A DNA stretch of 64,000 nt from Earliella scabrosa (taxonomy: Eukaryota; Basidiomycota; Agaricomycetes; Polyporales; Polyporaceae), in NCBI GenBank assembly GCA_022605405.1, contig JABYQQ010000003.1, positions 2,232,001 through 2,296,000 on the forward strand. Reading direction: 5' to 3'. The notes under the pieces were generated by a model that was given only the letters and a program-made list of their open reading frames with translations, was not told the origin of the DNA and searched no databases. This document shows positions 12,506-22,103 of this stretch, in pieces. Positions within the stretch are counted from its first letter, which is position 1; each line of letters begins with the position of its first letter. Position numbers and translations under genes: made by a program.

Positions 12506-13304
12506 ATGGCGGAGGTCCCTCCAAAAATCCGGATCGTACGTATCTCATTGTCTCTAACCTGACGTTGAAGGCGCTCAAATCTAGTCTAGCTCAAGGGCGC
12601 AGAGCCCGACCTGTCTGCTGCAACATATCAAATCCACGACGAGTCGCATACGATCGGAAATGCACTACGGTGGATGCTCATGAAGAAGTACGTCACAACA
12701 ATGCAGCCTCGGGACGAGCGTATACATTGACGGTGGGGTGTTATTGTCTCTAGCCCCAAAGTGGAATTCTGTGGATACAGGTGCGTCCCGTTCGCGCCGT
12801 AGCGAACCTTCTCCTGGAACCCCTCCCTACCCCTCCCTGCTCGTACTTTTGTACAACACGTTGCCCCATGTCGATTGTGCAGGCTTCATCTCGCTTTTGT
12901 ACGCGCGACCTCGACCCGTCGAGCAGACGCGTCTCTTAATTGTCCTGCCGGCGGTTGTGTGCGCCATAATCACTTCTTCTCGCCCCACGATCCCTCATTC
13001 TATCCACCATCGCTCCCTATTATTTGCGCTCTGTTCTTCCACCCGCCCGTACTGACATGTGCCCACCAGTGTGCCTCATCCGTCGGAGAACCACATCAAC
13101 ATGCGTATACAGATGCTCGGTGGGTCGCAGTATTTACTTTGCTTCACTTCTCATTTCTAATCTCAACGTACAGACGGACTGTCATCGCTGACTGCGCTAT
13201 TGGAAGCGTTGAAGAACCTCGACGATCTTTGTGTGACCATTGATGAGGCGTACAACCAGAGCCTGCGCACGGACCAGTACGAACGATGGGATGAGAAGAG
13301 TTAG
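12506..13304 (+). CDS. RPC19: RNA polymerase I/III subunit AC19 (RPC19)
   Basis: Small subunit shared by RNA polymerases I and III; with AC40 it forms the alpha-like assembly heterodimer in the nucleus. Five exons: 12506-12535, 12590-12687, 12754-12780, 13070-13119 and 13174-13304. Joined, they give the diagnostic family blocks: KIRI, then SAATYQIHDESHTIGNALRW, then [29 protein letters not shown], and a C-terminal helix (LTALLEALKNLDDLCVTIDE) ending DEKS with stop 13302-13304. The length, about 111 residues, is slightly shorter than yeast AC19, mainly at the N-terminus. Introns are 54, 66, 289 and 54 bp; the third is unusually long for this locus. No single ORF longer than about 60 codons covers the gene, so it is easily missed. 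Confidence 0.93.
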
Positions 13305-13593
13305 TTGATAGGAAACGCGGAATGTGAGATTGGATTCAGTGCCATCGTGTTGTCGTATCATTATCACTCTACACAATATAGATCTTTGACCTCGTGTTGT
13401 CACCCTCGTGCTGTGCGAAGTCCTGCTACGTACGGCTCGTTCGAAACACGGGAGTTCTCACTTCTGGACGACCGTGGAAGATGTCCTCGACGACAGAGAG
13501 ATCGTCAGGCACATGCTCGTATACACAGTAGATGCACGATGTCATGCTCGATCACGAGAAGGTCAGCTGCAGAATCATGTCGTTTGTCTGTGA

Positions 13594-14181
13594 TTGCTGA
13601 AACGGGCTGAACCTTGCACAGCGATGTTTCCAACCCAGATAAGCGTGATCGCAGAAAGCCGCACACCTACACCGCATTCGTCCGCAAGCTCTCAGCCAGA
13701 GCGGCCAACCCTGCCTCCCGCATCGACATTGACGCAACACGCGGACGCACAGGAAAGCCAACAGATTGCGCAGCGTAGTCGATGGCAGGCCGTCTTCGTC
13801 GAAGCTGGCGGCATCAGTGCCGCTCTCAGCGAGGAGAGCATGAGGAGTTTGAAGTACTGCTTGCAGTGGCTACAGGTGCGCAAAGCGGCCCCAACACGAT
13901 GTATCAGATACGCATGCTCACGTTGCTTCATTCATACAGTACGCCACGGCGCACTGATCAACTTCGCCCAGATCCTTGTCCTCCGCAACTTCATCTCCTC
14001 GCTCCAACCCAACGGCACCTCGCTAAACGGGACCCCGGGCCATTTCACCGCAGCACTAACGCACCTTGCAGAAGGCGAAGTGCGATGTCGTAGATACGAT
14101 CCGCCAGGTCGTGGAGGTCGTCAGCCGTTACGCAGGCGGTGCTCTCCCAGAACCTGCGCGCTCACGTGTTCGCTACGCTAG
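13594..14181 (+). pseudogene. Remnant of an Opi1-type transcription regulator domain
   Basis: The stretch RSRWQAVFVEAGGISAALSE then ESMRSLKYCLQWLQ, then YATAH, then QILVLRNFISSL, then DVVDTIRQVVEVVSRYAGGA and LPEPARSRVR is the core of the fungal Opi1 domain, which regulates phospholipid genes. It is broken. After a normal-looking intron (gtgcgc at about 13876 to acceptor at about 13939) the frame runs YATAH into TGA, while the next block (QILVLRNF) is in another frame. The domain then shifts again near 14074 before DVVDTIRQ. The N-terminal half expected in Opi1 proteins is not visible upstream, and the sequence after RSRVR (14176) does not continue the domain. Assembly error could explain one indel, but not the missing ends. 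Confidence 0.7.
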
Positions 14182-15939
14182 TTAATATTGCTCCCGTGCA
14201 GGCGTACGGTCGCATGTCCTGGATGTTATCGCCAGTCCCCAGGACCAGAGCTCAACAATTCGCGATCGTGCCTTCGGCTGAATGTAGCACGTACTAGTCC
14301 TCCTAGCTACATAGTACATACTACATACTCAGTGTATCTGTACGGCCAGTGCCCCGGATCTCGTCAGCTCACTCATCTTCTCATGCCCGTCGATCCCTCC
14401 AAGCCCCATGCAAACGCTCCCACTACACCTCGTACTTATTCATTGTACACGGTCCTAGTAGGAATCCCCTCCGCTTGCCTCACACGCTCGGTCGTCGAAA
14501 GTACCCGTACTGTCCGCCATATGTACTTCTACGGATCACCAACAAGCTCGGCCTTGTCGCTAAACGTTCGTACTTGCGGCCTGGATTTCCGATCTTTGCA
14601 TACGTTGCATCGCATTCTTGCCGGTGTCACTGGTGACTATGATTGCCCTGGTGCGAAGCCCGTGTTTCTGGCTATGTAGAATGTCTGCCTCTACATATGC
14701 CATAACTCAGATAGTTAAGCACTGTATGCCGCGACTTCGTTTGCATCTGTTTGGCATTGGGCCACCCCGTCAATGCGACCTTCGAACTCGACCTGGAGCC
14801 TACACCTGTCCGCTTGTCCGTCTATCAAGCCGGAGCGAAGCGATGGCGCCTCTTGTAGGTACTTAACGTTAACCGTTAACGCCACCCGATAGGTGGTGAC
14901 CTGTCTAACCTCGAAACTTACAGCCTGGGGTCAAAGGATGTGGGCCGGACGTCGGAGGCAGTCTCCCTACGGTAAGTACTTGCAGTCTAGTATAAACCGA
15001 CTTATCAGGAAAGGTAATGCGGTCAGCGTTGTATACGTAGACGTTGGCTACCTTGACCCTCGAGAACCGGCACGCACAGAAAATGTAGGTCTACATCATC
15101 ATACTATCATGACACTTGGGACAGTACATAGTACGTGATCAGAGGCTAAATCTACCGATGCGGATGCGGATACAACTGACGTAACGACATGGATAACCTG
15201 TTGCGGAGCACACCCGCGGCACCGCACGTAATAATGCAGAGGGGTGAGCCCGAGCCAGCGTCGCCTGTGTGTCCAGCTTGCATCCGTCGTCTCTGCGAGA
15301 AGCCTGCGCAGGTAGGCGCCGCCGGAGCGGTCCGCTGGTTCAGATGATGTCAGTTACGAGCGGGAAGCGGGAAAGCATCCTCAGGAGTCTAGAGCTGCAT
15401 ATGTTCTTTGGCGTGTGGAACGCTTTCGCAAGCCTAGGACGCGGTGTGACGTCTCCAGGAATCTACTATGTACTGTAGAATAACTACCGCACGTGCCCGC
15501 TTGGGCTGTCGTAAGGCGAGTAGTGAGGTAACGTCGCCCGGCGAGCGAGCACTGCAGTGGTACATGGACGTCGAGGAGCGGTGCACGTCCGAGTCAGGAG
15601 CGGCCGGCGGAGAAGTCGACATGGCCGCGCGCTTGTGCTGCCTAATCGGGATAGACTGTGACGTGATGCACAGATGCTGTTCGCGAGATTCAAAGGGATA
15701 CATCCGCGAGCTTCCGCGGGACGATATGACGATAGACAAACCTGTTCATATAAGTATACTACTAATACTGTACTATTCCCCTGCAGAAGCACAACCCCAA
15801 GCTGGTCTCCGATAGCTCCTAAATTGACAACATCAGACGCCCACTACCATTTTGGACAGCCGACTCCCGACTCCCGACTCCCGACTTCCGACTTCCGACT
15901 TCCGATTTCCAACCCGTCAGCCTCCAGGCTCAACTAGCC
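14182..15939. other. Intergenic region without recognisable genes
   Basis: About 1.75 kb with only short ORFs of no recognisable content. Features visible: clusters of ACTAGT/CATAC repeats at 14290-14335, a GTTAACGTTAAC-like palindromic patch at about 14865-14880, and a run of about seven imperfect 7 bp repeats (CCGACTC/CCGACTT) at about 15858-15910, directly before the next ORF. Confidence 0.5.
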
Positions 15940-16671
15940 ATGGCAGCCACCCTAATCTACTGCTACGCCCTCTCGCGTTTGAGACACTTCTTTCATCCCC
16001 TCGCATCACTTCTCATCAGTCCCATGGATACTGCACCTCCTGCCCACCCTCCCCCTCTGAACCCTTTCCACACCCTCTTTCTGGGCGATGACTTTCCGGC
16101 TGCTGCACTCGGTTCAGAACCACTCAAATTTGACTTCTCTGAATTTGTGACACTATGCACAGAACCCCATGGACAGCTCGGGGACAGTACAATACAGTGC
16201 CTGGAACACTACAAGACGAAGAGCGGCCCCCTCCACGAATTCCTCGCCATCACCATTCGTTGGTCGGCCCCGGAGCACTCGGTCGTCGGCTACGTCGTTC
16301 TTGACCGCAACGCTGGCGATCCTGTGAAGATGACACCTGTCGCTCAAAGGTTTCGCAACTCTGCCATCGTGTCTTCACCTCACGTGGCTCAAGACTCGGT
16401 CACTGTATGCCCAACTAAGGCCGACATTGACATTGCCATGGGTCATCGACCCTACAAGTTGATCAAGAAGCACACCCCCGAAGTCCCCCTCCCCATCACC
16501 CGCCTCGCTGCAGCGGGATCCCTCTACATCAAGGGATACCCAGTTTACTATCTACTGGGAGCTAATTGCTACTCTTTTGCGGCCTTCATCTCCCTGCTCT
16601 CAGTGCATCAGGAGTTCGCCGAATCACTTAAGCCAATTATGAGCCATTATGAGGCAATTAAGCTCCCTTAA
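15940..16671 (+). CDS. Lineage-specific hypothetical protein (243 aa)
   Basis: Uninterrupted 243-residue ORF from ATG 15940 to stop at 16669-16671, not recognised. The first 30 residues are moderately hydrophobic with basic residues (LIYCYALSRLRHFFHPL), then a Pro-rich turn and a mixed alpha/beta-like region with evenly spread residues (EFLAITIRWSAPEHSVVGYV). A Gly/Tyr-rich block follows (LYIKGYPVYYLLGANCYSFA). Composition is that of a real globular protein, not a shadow ORF. A second start at 16024 (MDTAPPAHPP) would remove the hydrophobic leader. It may be the first exon block of a longer gene whose C-terminal coiled-coil lies at 17620-17912 beyond the hAT-like insertion, but I could not place the joining introns. 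Confidence 0.6.
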   Translation: MAATLIYCYALSRLRHFFHPLASLLISPMDTAPPAHPPPLNPFHTLFLGDDFPAAALGSEPLKFDFSEFVTLCTEPHGQLGDSTIQCLEHYKTKSGPLHEFLAITIRWSAPEHSVVGYVVLDRNAGDPVKMTPVAQRFRNSAIVSSPHVAQDSVTVCPTKADIDIAMGHRPYKLIKKHTPEVPLPITRLAAAGSLYIKGYPVYYLLGANCYSFAAFISLLSVHQEFAESLKPIMSHYEAIKLP

Positions 16672-17033
16672 CTCCATTACTCGACCCATAAAAGGAAGGA
16701 GAAAAAGCGCCAGAACACTGCCACCAGGAGCTTAATGGCTGCAAAACAGCCTCTCGCGGCGGCTTCATTGCAGACTCAAAATGAAACCGTTCGCTCTCAA
16801 AATTTGTGAACCAACTCTCCAAGCCATGGAAAAGGGCCTTGCAAAGTTTCAGCCGGATGCGTTCACTCAGCGTCTGACAAATGAGCGCGCTTTACAGGTC
16901 CCAGATGATAATTGAAATAAGCGCAAAATAACGGGCATAAGTGATTCGGGGAACTACTGATGTGGAGGTGTCCCCCTCCCCCGATTCGGGGTACTTCTGC
17001 TGCATCGCCGTCACCCCAGGCACAGACGTCGCC

Positions 17034-17041
17034 AAAACCGT
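17034..17041 (+). repeat. Left target-site duplication of hAT-like MITE
   Basis: AAAACCGT, identical to 17619-17626 on the other side of the element. Confidence 0.85.
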
Positions 17042-17618
17042 TAGGCATTGGCATGGGTCCGGGTAACCCGACGCGGGTATGGGACCCGTACCCGTGCGGG
17101 TCCGGGTGTGGGTCACGAGTCTGATACCCGTCACAAGACCCGTGACCGTACCTCGGGTGCTGGTAGCAGGATAAGCAGTAGACAGAGCACGCGCAATATC
17201 TTCGTTAATTCTGGCTTGTTTGTTTTGCGTGAGCCCTCGTTCGAAAGGGTGAAAAAAGGGCTTTCGAACGGGATATTGAACGTGCCGATCCGACCAGTTT
17301 ACACTGAAGGGCAAGCAATTCAAGGTTGAACTGTTGACTAAGCAGCCTCTTGAGGGATAGATTAAGCGAAATATAATAGCGTAGCTAGTTCTGTGAGCAG
17401 TATAGCACACAGGAACTCCATAGAACATTGAAGCTTGAGCCATGATATACAGAAAATCCACTAACATAGCTACAGAAACCCGTACCCGACCCATACCCGC
17501 ATTTAGGTGCCCATACCCGTCACTGCTGTGACCCGCGGGTCCACGGGTACGGGTTTGGTGCGGGTATGGGTGCGGGTCACGGTCCGGATACCCGCGGGTA
17601 TACCCGTGCCAATGCCTA
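17042..17618. mobile_element. Non-autonomous hAT-like MITE, 577 bp
   Basis: Terminal inverted repeats begin TAGGCATTGGCA[T/C]GGGT at both ends (left 17042-17058, right end 17602-17618 reverse-complemented), matching 16 of 17 bases. Both termini continue into about 90 bp of G/C-rich sub-repeats of the type ACCCG/CGGGT. An exact 8 bp direct repeat, AAAACCGT, flanks the element (17034-17041 and 17619-17626). An 8 bp duplication with short inverted repeats starting TAG is typical of hAT superfamily transposons. There is no transposase, so it must have been mobilised in trans. Confidence 0.85.
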
Positions 17619-17626
17619 AAAACCGT
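17619..17626 (+). repeat. Right target-site duplication of hAT-like MITE
   Basis: AAAACCGT, identical to 17034-17041. Joining the two copies restores an open frame. Confidence 0.85.
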
Positions 17627-18119
17627 CAACCAGCAGCGACCTAATTTTGAGAACCACCATTGTGCCATTGACGCCATCCGAACATCCCTGGAACCCGCTG
17701 TCAGGCGAGACGCATGTGAGAGCGCTGCGGCGGTGAGGAATGCGAAAATGGGAGTGCACGCCGCAACGATGGAGCAGGGGCGAGCCGAAGGACGTGCCGA
17801 AGGGCTAGCCGAAGGACGTGCGGAGCGGGAGCGGCGGGACATAGAGATTGCTCGCTTGCGCGAGGAAATTGCGCGCTTACGCGCAGAGCAAGCAGCCCGG
17901 GCCGGTGAGTGATTATGCATATGAATCATCATACCCTCCTCTCATGGGACTATCCCTTAGCCACTACTACGCCCAGAGTCTGATCATCCACTGCAGTGTC
18001 TTGTCCTTCGTGTGCGGTCGTTCTTGCTCCTCTCCTCTCGTCTGCTGTGTCGTACGCCACTACAATACCTTCTCCTGCATTGCATCAGCCAGACCTCATG
18101 TAGTACCTTGTCGCCTCGT

Positions 18120-19125
18120 TGTTGTGCACCTGCACCGGCCATGCCCCGATTTCGTCGACCCGCGCTCTGCGACGCGCCTTCGCGCGAACCCTTCGCGCGA
18201 CCTTCCCGCGGACGGCAGCCGCGCCCCACCAGCCTTCCGACTGCGCGCGGCCCTACCACACGAAAACACGCGCGACTTCGAGACCCCTTCATTTCCCCCG
18301 ACGGTCCGGTCGGAGCTCCGCAACGCGAGGGACGAGGCAGCCTCGGACGCACGTTCCGCGAGCCAAGGATGCGGAAGAACATCGCGCGCGGGGGCCGCGA
18401 GCGCGGCATTCGACCGAGTCATGCGAAGCTGGCCACTCACGAGCTTGCGAGCTATCGCGACCGACGGACGAGACTTGGGAGCGCGAGGACGCGATCGTGC
18501 GGAGGGACGTGCCGAGGATCGAGGGCACAGCCACCGTCCGGTAGCCTCGAGGCTGATTCGTCGAGAGGCGAGATTGCGATCGAAGACCGCGTTTGAGGGT
18601 GACGGGACGGGGATGTGGCGAAGGCACGCGCAGTTGGGAGAGGATCAGGCGGACGGTGCGGGCGGTGGAAGGGTTGATACGAGAAGTTTTTCGGTTGTCG
18701 CGTTCCGGAGTTGCGGACGGTCGCAGGACCGTGTAGTTAGAGTAGTGCGAGGGCAGGAGCCCCGCAGGATCGAATCCCCCACCCATCGAGACTCAGCGAA
18801 TAGGCGTGCGTTTGCGTCTGCGTTTGCGTCTGCGACAGCGACTTGCGTTTGCGCCTGCGATTTGCGTTCTTCTCATCTCGAAACACCGTCCTGCGGGTTC
18901 CCTCCGCAGAGCTTGAGTTAGCCACACCCCTTCGAGCTCTCTTCCATAGTCTTCCCCCGCGGTCTCTGCGATCCTTCGCGAGAGCCTTTCGAGAGTCGAC
19001 TCCGCGTCCGCGTCCTGCGAACCCGGGAACCAGATCCCCTACCTCGCACCACCTTCTCGAGTTCTTGGTTTCTTAGTGTGGTTTAGTTGTTTCTTTCCGC
19101 ACACAGAGCCGGAGCACACCCATCA
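18120..19125 (+). repeat. 5' LTR of gypsy element
   Basis: 1,006 bp, TGTTG...CATCA. It differs from the 3' LTR only at 18810 (G here, A at 31061) and 18980 (G here, A at 31231). It must contain the promoter for gag-pol transcription. ORFs within it appear identically in the other LTR and are not credible genes. Confidence 0.95.
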
Positions 19126-19128
19126 TTC

Positions 19129-19146
19129 TGGAGCCCACCGCGAGGG
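19129..19146 (+). other. Candidate primer-binding site
   Basis: Three bases after the 5' LTR the sequence starts TGGAGCCCACCGCGAGGG, as expected for a site complementary to a tRNA 3' end (…CCA). I cannot name the tRNA from memory. Confidence 0.55.
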
Positions 19147-19520
19147 GGAGTAAATCTGCCACCGCCGGTAACAGGTCCCTGGACGATTCCCTCGACATCT
19201 ACATCGAAAGGACGGCCGCTGCCCTCCGACAATTTCGCGAAGAACTCGACGCGGAATTAACCCCCATCGAAGACTCTGACGCAGGCTCATCGCCCCGCGG
19301 AAGTCAGCTGGAGGTCCCCCGCACACCTAGAACGCGGATCGATTTAGACATCTTCGGTTCGTCCCCTCTTACCGATCTCGAGGACTCTCCCCGTGATTCG
19401 TTCCATACCCCTCTCCGCGAAATCCTTCCGCGAGCAAGCCCGCGAACCCAATCTCTACCCCCTTTCCCTATCCCACCCCCTATCCCTTTCAATCCACTTC
19501 CTATCGCAACTGCGCCACCC

Positions 19521-22103
19521 ATGGCTTCTACCGGATTCGACAAGCTGCCCCTGAAGCGAAGCAAGGAGGCTCCGCGGTACGATCCGTCTTCGCGAGATGC
19601 CGTCGCGGAGTACTTCGAGGAGCTCGAGCGCCTACTCGCGCGCGAGGGCGTGACATCCGAAGAAGAGAAGAAAAAGGCCGCGCTCCTATACGTGCCTATC
19701 GACGTCGCGAAAACCTGGAAGGTCTTGCAGACGTTCACGAACAAGGGACCTACCGACACCTACGAGAAGTTCCGCGATGAAGTCTTGGGGTTCTACGTCG
19801 GATCGGACTCTAGTCACGTCTGGTCACGGGCACAGCTTAACAAGTTAGTCAACGACACCCGCGAAAAGGGGATTCACACCCTCGAGGAATACTCCGAGTT
19901 CTACCGGAAGTTCTATCCTATGTTCCGATACCTGTCGACGAAGCCGCGACCCGGCATCGCAGAGGATGACGCTGCAGCCGCGCTCCTCAGCCTTGTCCCG
20001 CCCGAGAAGGCCGCAGCCGTTAGCGCTCGTCTCGCGAACAAGGTCCCCGACAAGCACCCGAGCGACCCCTTTTCCGTCGCGGAAGTGCACGAGGCTATGA
20101 CCTATTGCCTCGAAGACCAAGGCCCTTTCGGCGTACTCCTTCAGGGCTCCGACCATCGGTTTCGGTCCGGCGCGGGGTCGTCTCTCTTAGGCACTTCGGC
20201 GTTCGCGACCCAGAGCGCGCAGACGCCCGCGCGCGAAGTCAAGCAGGAGCCGGCTTTGGAGTCCTTCAAGCAAGAGATGCTGAGCGCGATGACGGAGACC
20301 TTTCGTACCCTGTTCCGCAATGAGAACGGAGGACAGCGAGGGTTCCCGCGCGACGACGCGCCGCGAGGAGGAGGCTGGCAGCGGAACGACATACCGCGAG
20401 GACCCCCTGCGAACGTCCGGCTGAGCAATGCGGGACTGGGCTTCGCAGGCGAGGACCAAAACTGTTTCTACTGCGGGACCGCTGGGTGCCACTCTAAGAC
20501 CTGCCCGGCGGCTCGCGAAGATCTCGCGAACGGTCTCATCGAACGCGGCGATGGAGGACGTATCTTCCTTCCGAAAGGCACCTTCGTCCCTCGGAACCTT
20601 CCCGGGACTTGCATGCGCGAGCGCGTTCTAGTCTGGCACGACCTCAATCCCGGCAAGAAGAACCCTACCCAAGTCGGCCACATGATGCTAGTCGTCGAGC
20701 CCGAAGAAGACCCGTACTACGCCGGCGCGAAGGAGAGCAAGAGCACGATCGAGGAGGAACTCGCAGTCTTGATGCAGCGCGCGGGCGAGCTCAAGAGTCA
20801 GCTGGAGCTCGAGAAGCAGAAGCGCAAGGTCCGGTTCGACGGAGTCGAGATCACGACGCGTCCGAAGAAGCACACGCGGGAGGAGTCTGAGAAGGATCGC
20901 GAGCAGCCGTGGAAGCGCGATGCGCCACCGCACCTGTCAGACCGGGCGGAGGCTAAGCAGCGGGTCGCGCGGGATGAAGGTCCTTCTCGCGACAAGGACG
21001 ACGAGAACATCCCGATCCACCCGTACTCGAAGACGCGACCCCCAGTCACAGCTGAGCCTATCGCGCGCGACTTCGCCTTCGGGAACCACAGGCGCGCGAA
21101 CAGCGCGACCGACGCTCCTTCGCGGACCGAGCCCGCGTACCGTCACACCGCCGCGATCGTAGACCCTAACGCGGAGAAGCGAGTCTTTCAGAGGAGCTTC
21201 GGCGAAGCGCAGCCGGTCACGATGACCCCGGTCGAACTCTTGAGCGTGTCTCCGGGGATCCGGAAGATGCTGAACGACGCGACGTCTTCGCGGCGGTTCG
21301 CGATTCGCGCCGCGCGCGAGAAGGCTGCGGGAGAGGACGAAGAAGACGAGGGAGATGAGAGGACGAAGAAGAAGGGCGAGGATAAGGGGAAGGGCCGGGC
21401 GTACAAGACGTTCGTACAGGACTGTCCGGAGGAGGACGAGCCGACGGTGTGGACGCACAGCGGGGATGAAGCGGAGACCTTCAAGCTTTCGCGGGAGAAG
21501 AAGGCGTCCCAGACGGTCGAAGAGGCGGAGTCGGATGATGAAGACGAGGAGCTACCCCGCGGGATGTACCGCGTACGCCGCGGAACGTTTTCGCGCGATG
21601 AGGACGAGGACGTCGGACCTGACATCGTTGTCGGGGATAAGACTCACAAGTTGAGGTCTATCTTCGCACATGTCAACAACTCGGACGTCCCGACCGAATG
21701 CGTTCTCGACCCGGGCTCGCAGATTGTCGCGATCAGCGAGGCGAAGTGCTTCGAGCTCAAGATCCCTTACGACCCGTCCTCTAGTCTGCGGATGGTCAGC
21801 GCGAACGGCACAGTCGACCCTACGCTCGGTCTCGCGAGGAACGTCGCAGTCGAACTCGGCCCCGGAGTCGTCGTCTACCTACAGATGCACGTCGTGCGGA
21901 ACGCCTCTTACGACGTCCTCCTCGGTCGACCCTTCGACGTCTTAGTCTCCGGCACCGTAGTCAATAAGCCAGACGGTCGTCAGACGATCACCGTTCGTTG
22001 TCCGAACTCGCGCCGCGAGCTCACCCTACCGACGTATGCGCGAGGCGAAGGCCCGAAACAATCGCAGACGTCGCGCGCGGGTTTTCGGACTTCGATGATC
22101 TGA
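19521..22103 (+). CDS. gag: Gag polyprotein with C-terminal retropepsin (gypsy)
   Basis: 860-residue ORF. The N-terminal third is a gag-like helical capsid region (DAVAEYFEELERLLAREGVT, LEEYSEFYRKFYPMFRYLST). A zinc knuckle follows around residues 315-330 with cysteines spaced C-X2-C-X4-C, then His and C-X3-C; the usual His position is Cys and His comes one later. A long charged linker with many Glu/Lys follows. The C-terminal 150 residues hold an aspartic protease with DPGS as the active-site motif (residue about 729) and a later LLGRPF block. The frame is open for about 440 bases upstream of ATG 19521, back to a TAG near 19075 inside the LTR, so the true start could be earlier. The ORF overlaps pol by about 100 bases. 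Confidence 0.9.
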   Translation: MASTGFDKLPLKRSKEAPRYDPSSRDAVAEYFEELERLLAREGVTSEEEKKKAALLYVPIDVAKTWKVLQTFTNKGPTDTYEKFRDEVLGFYVGSDSSHVWSRAQLNKLVNDTREKGIHTLEEYSEFYRKFYPMFRYLSTKPRPGIAEDDAAAALLSLVPPEKAAAVSARLANKVPDKHPSDPFSVAEVHEAMTYCLEDQGPFGVLLQGSDHRFRSGAGSSLLGTSAFATQSAQTPAREVKQEPALESFKQEMLSAMTETFRTLFRNENGGQRGFPRDDAPRGGGWQRNDIPRGPPANVRLSNAGLGFAGEDQNCFYCGTAGCHSKTCPAAREDLANGLIERGDGGRIFLPKGTFVPRNLPGTCMRERVLVWHDLNPGKKNPTQVGHMMLVVEPEEDPYYAGAKESKSTIEEELAVLMQRAGELKSQLELEKQKRKVRFDGVEITTRPKKHTREESEKDREQPWKRDAPPHLSDRAEAKQRVARDEGPSRDKDDENIPIHPYSKTRPPVTAEPIARDFAFGNHRRANSATDAPSRTEPAYRHTAAIVDPNAEKRVFQRSFGEAQPVTMTPVELLSVSPGIRKMLNDATSSRRFAIRAAREKAAGEDEEDEGDERTKKKGEDKGKGRAYKTFVQDCPEEDEPTVWTHSGDEAETFKLSREKKASQTVEEAESDDEDEELPRGMYRVRRGTFSRDEDEDVGPDIVVGDKTHKLRSIFAHVNNSDVPTECVLDPGSQIVAISEAKCFELKIPYDPSSSLRMVSANGTVDPTLGLARNVAVELGPGVVVYLQMHVVRNASYDVLLGRPFDVLVSGTVVNKPDGRQTITVRCPNSRRELTLPTYARGEGPKQSQTSRAGFRTSMI

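Larger units (their letters stand above)
16983..17912 (+). pseudogene. Coding region interrupted by a hAT-like MITE
   Basis: An open frame (DSGYFCCIAVTPGTDVAKT) runs from 16983 into the left target-site copy at 17034. The same frame continues after the right copy from 17619, giving a protein-like segment (CAIDAIRTSLEPAVRRDA) and a strongly charged helix with Glu-Gly-Arg-Ala repeats (QGRAEGRAEGLAEGRAERER, then IARLREEIARLRAEQAAR), ending at TGA 17910-17912 or at a donor GTGAGT at 17905. Read without the 577 bp element and one 8 bp target copy, the frame is continuous. With the element, it hits TAA within about 30 bases. The upstream exons are unresolved. A coiled-coil tail is the only predictable feature. 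Confidence 0.55.

Noticed and set aside
17848..18921. 357-codon ORF running into the 5' LTR, with a twin in the 3' LTR
   Set aside because: Arg/Ser/Ala-rich translation of GC-rich LTR sequence; several frames are equally open on both strands.
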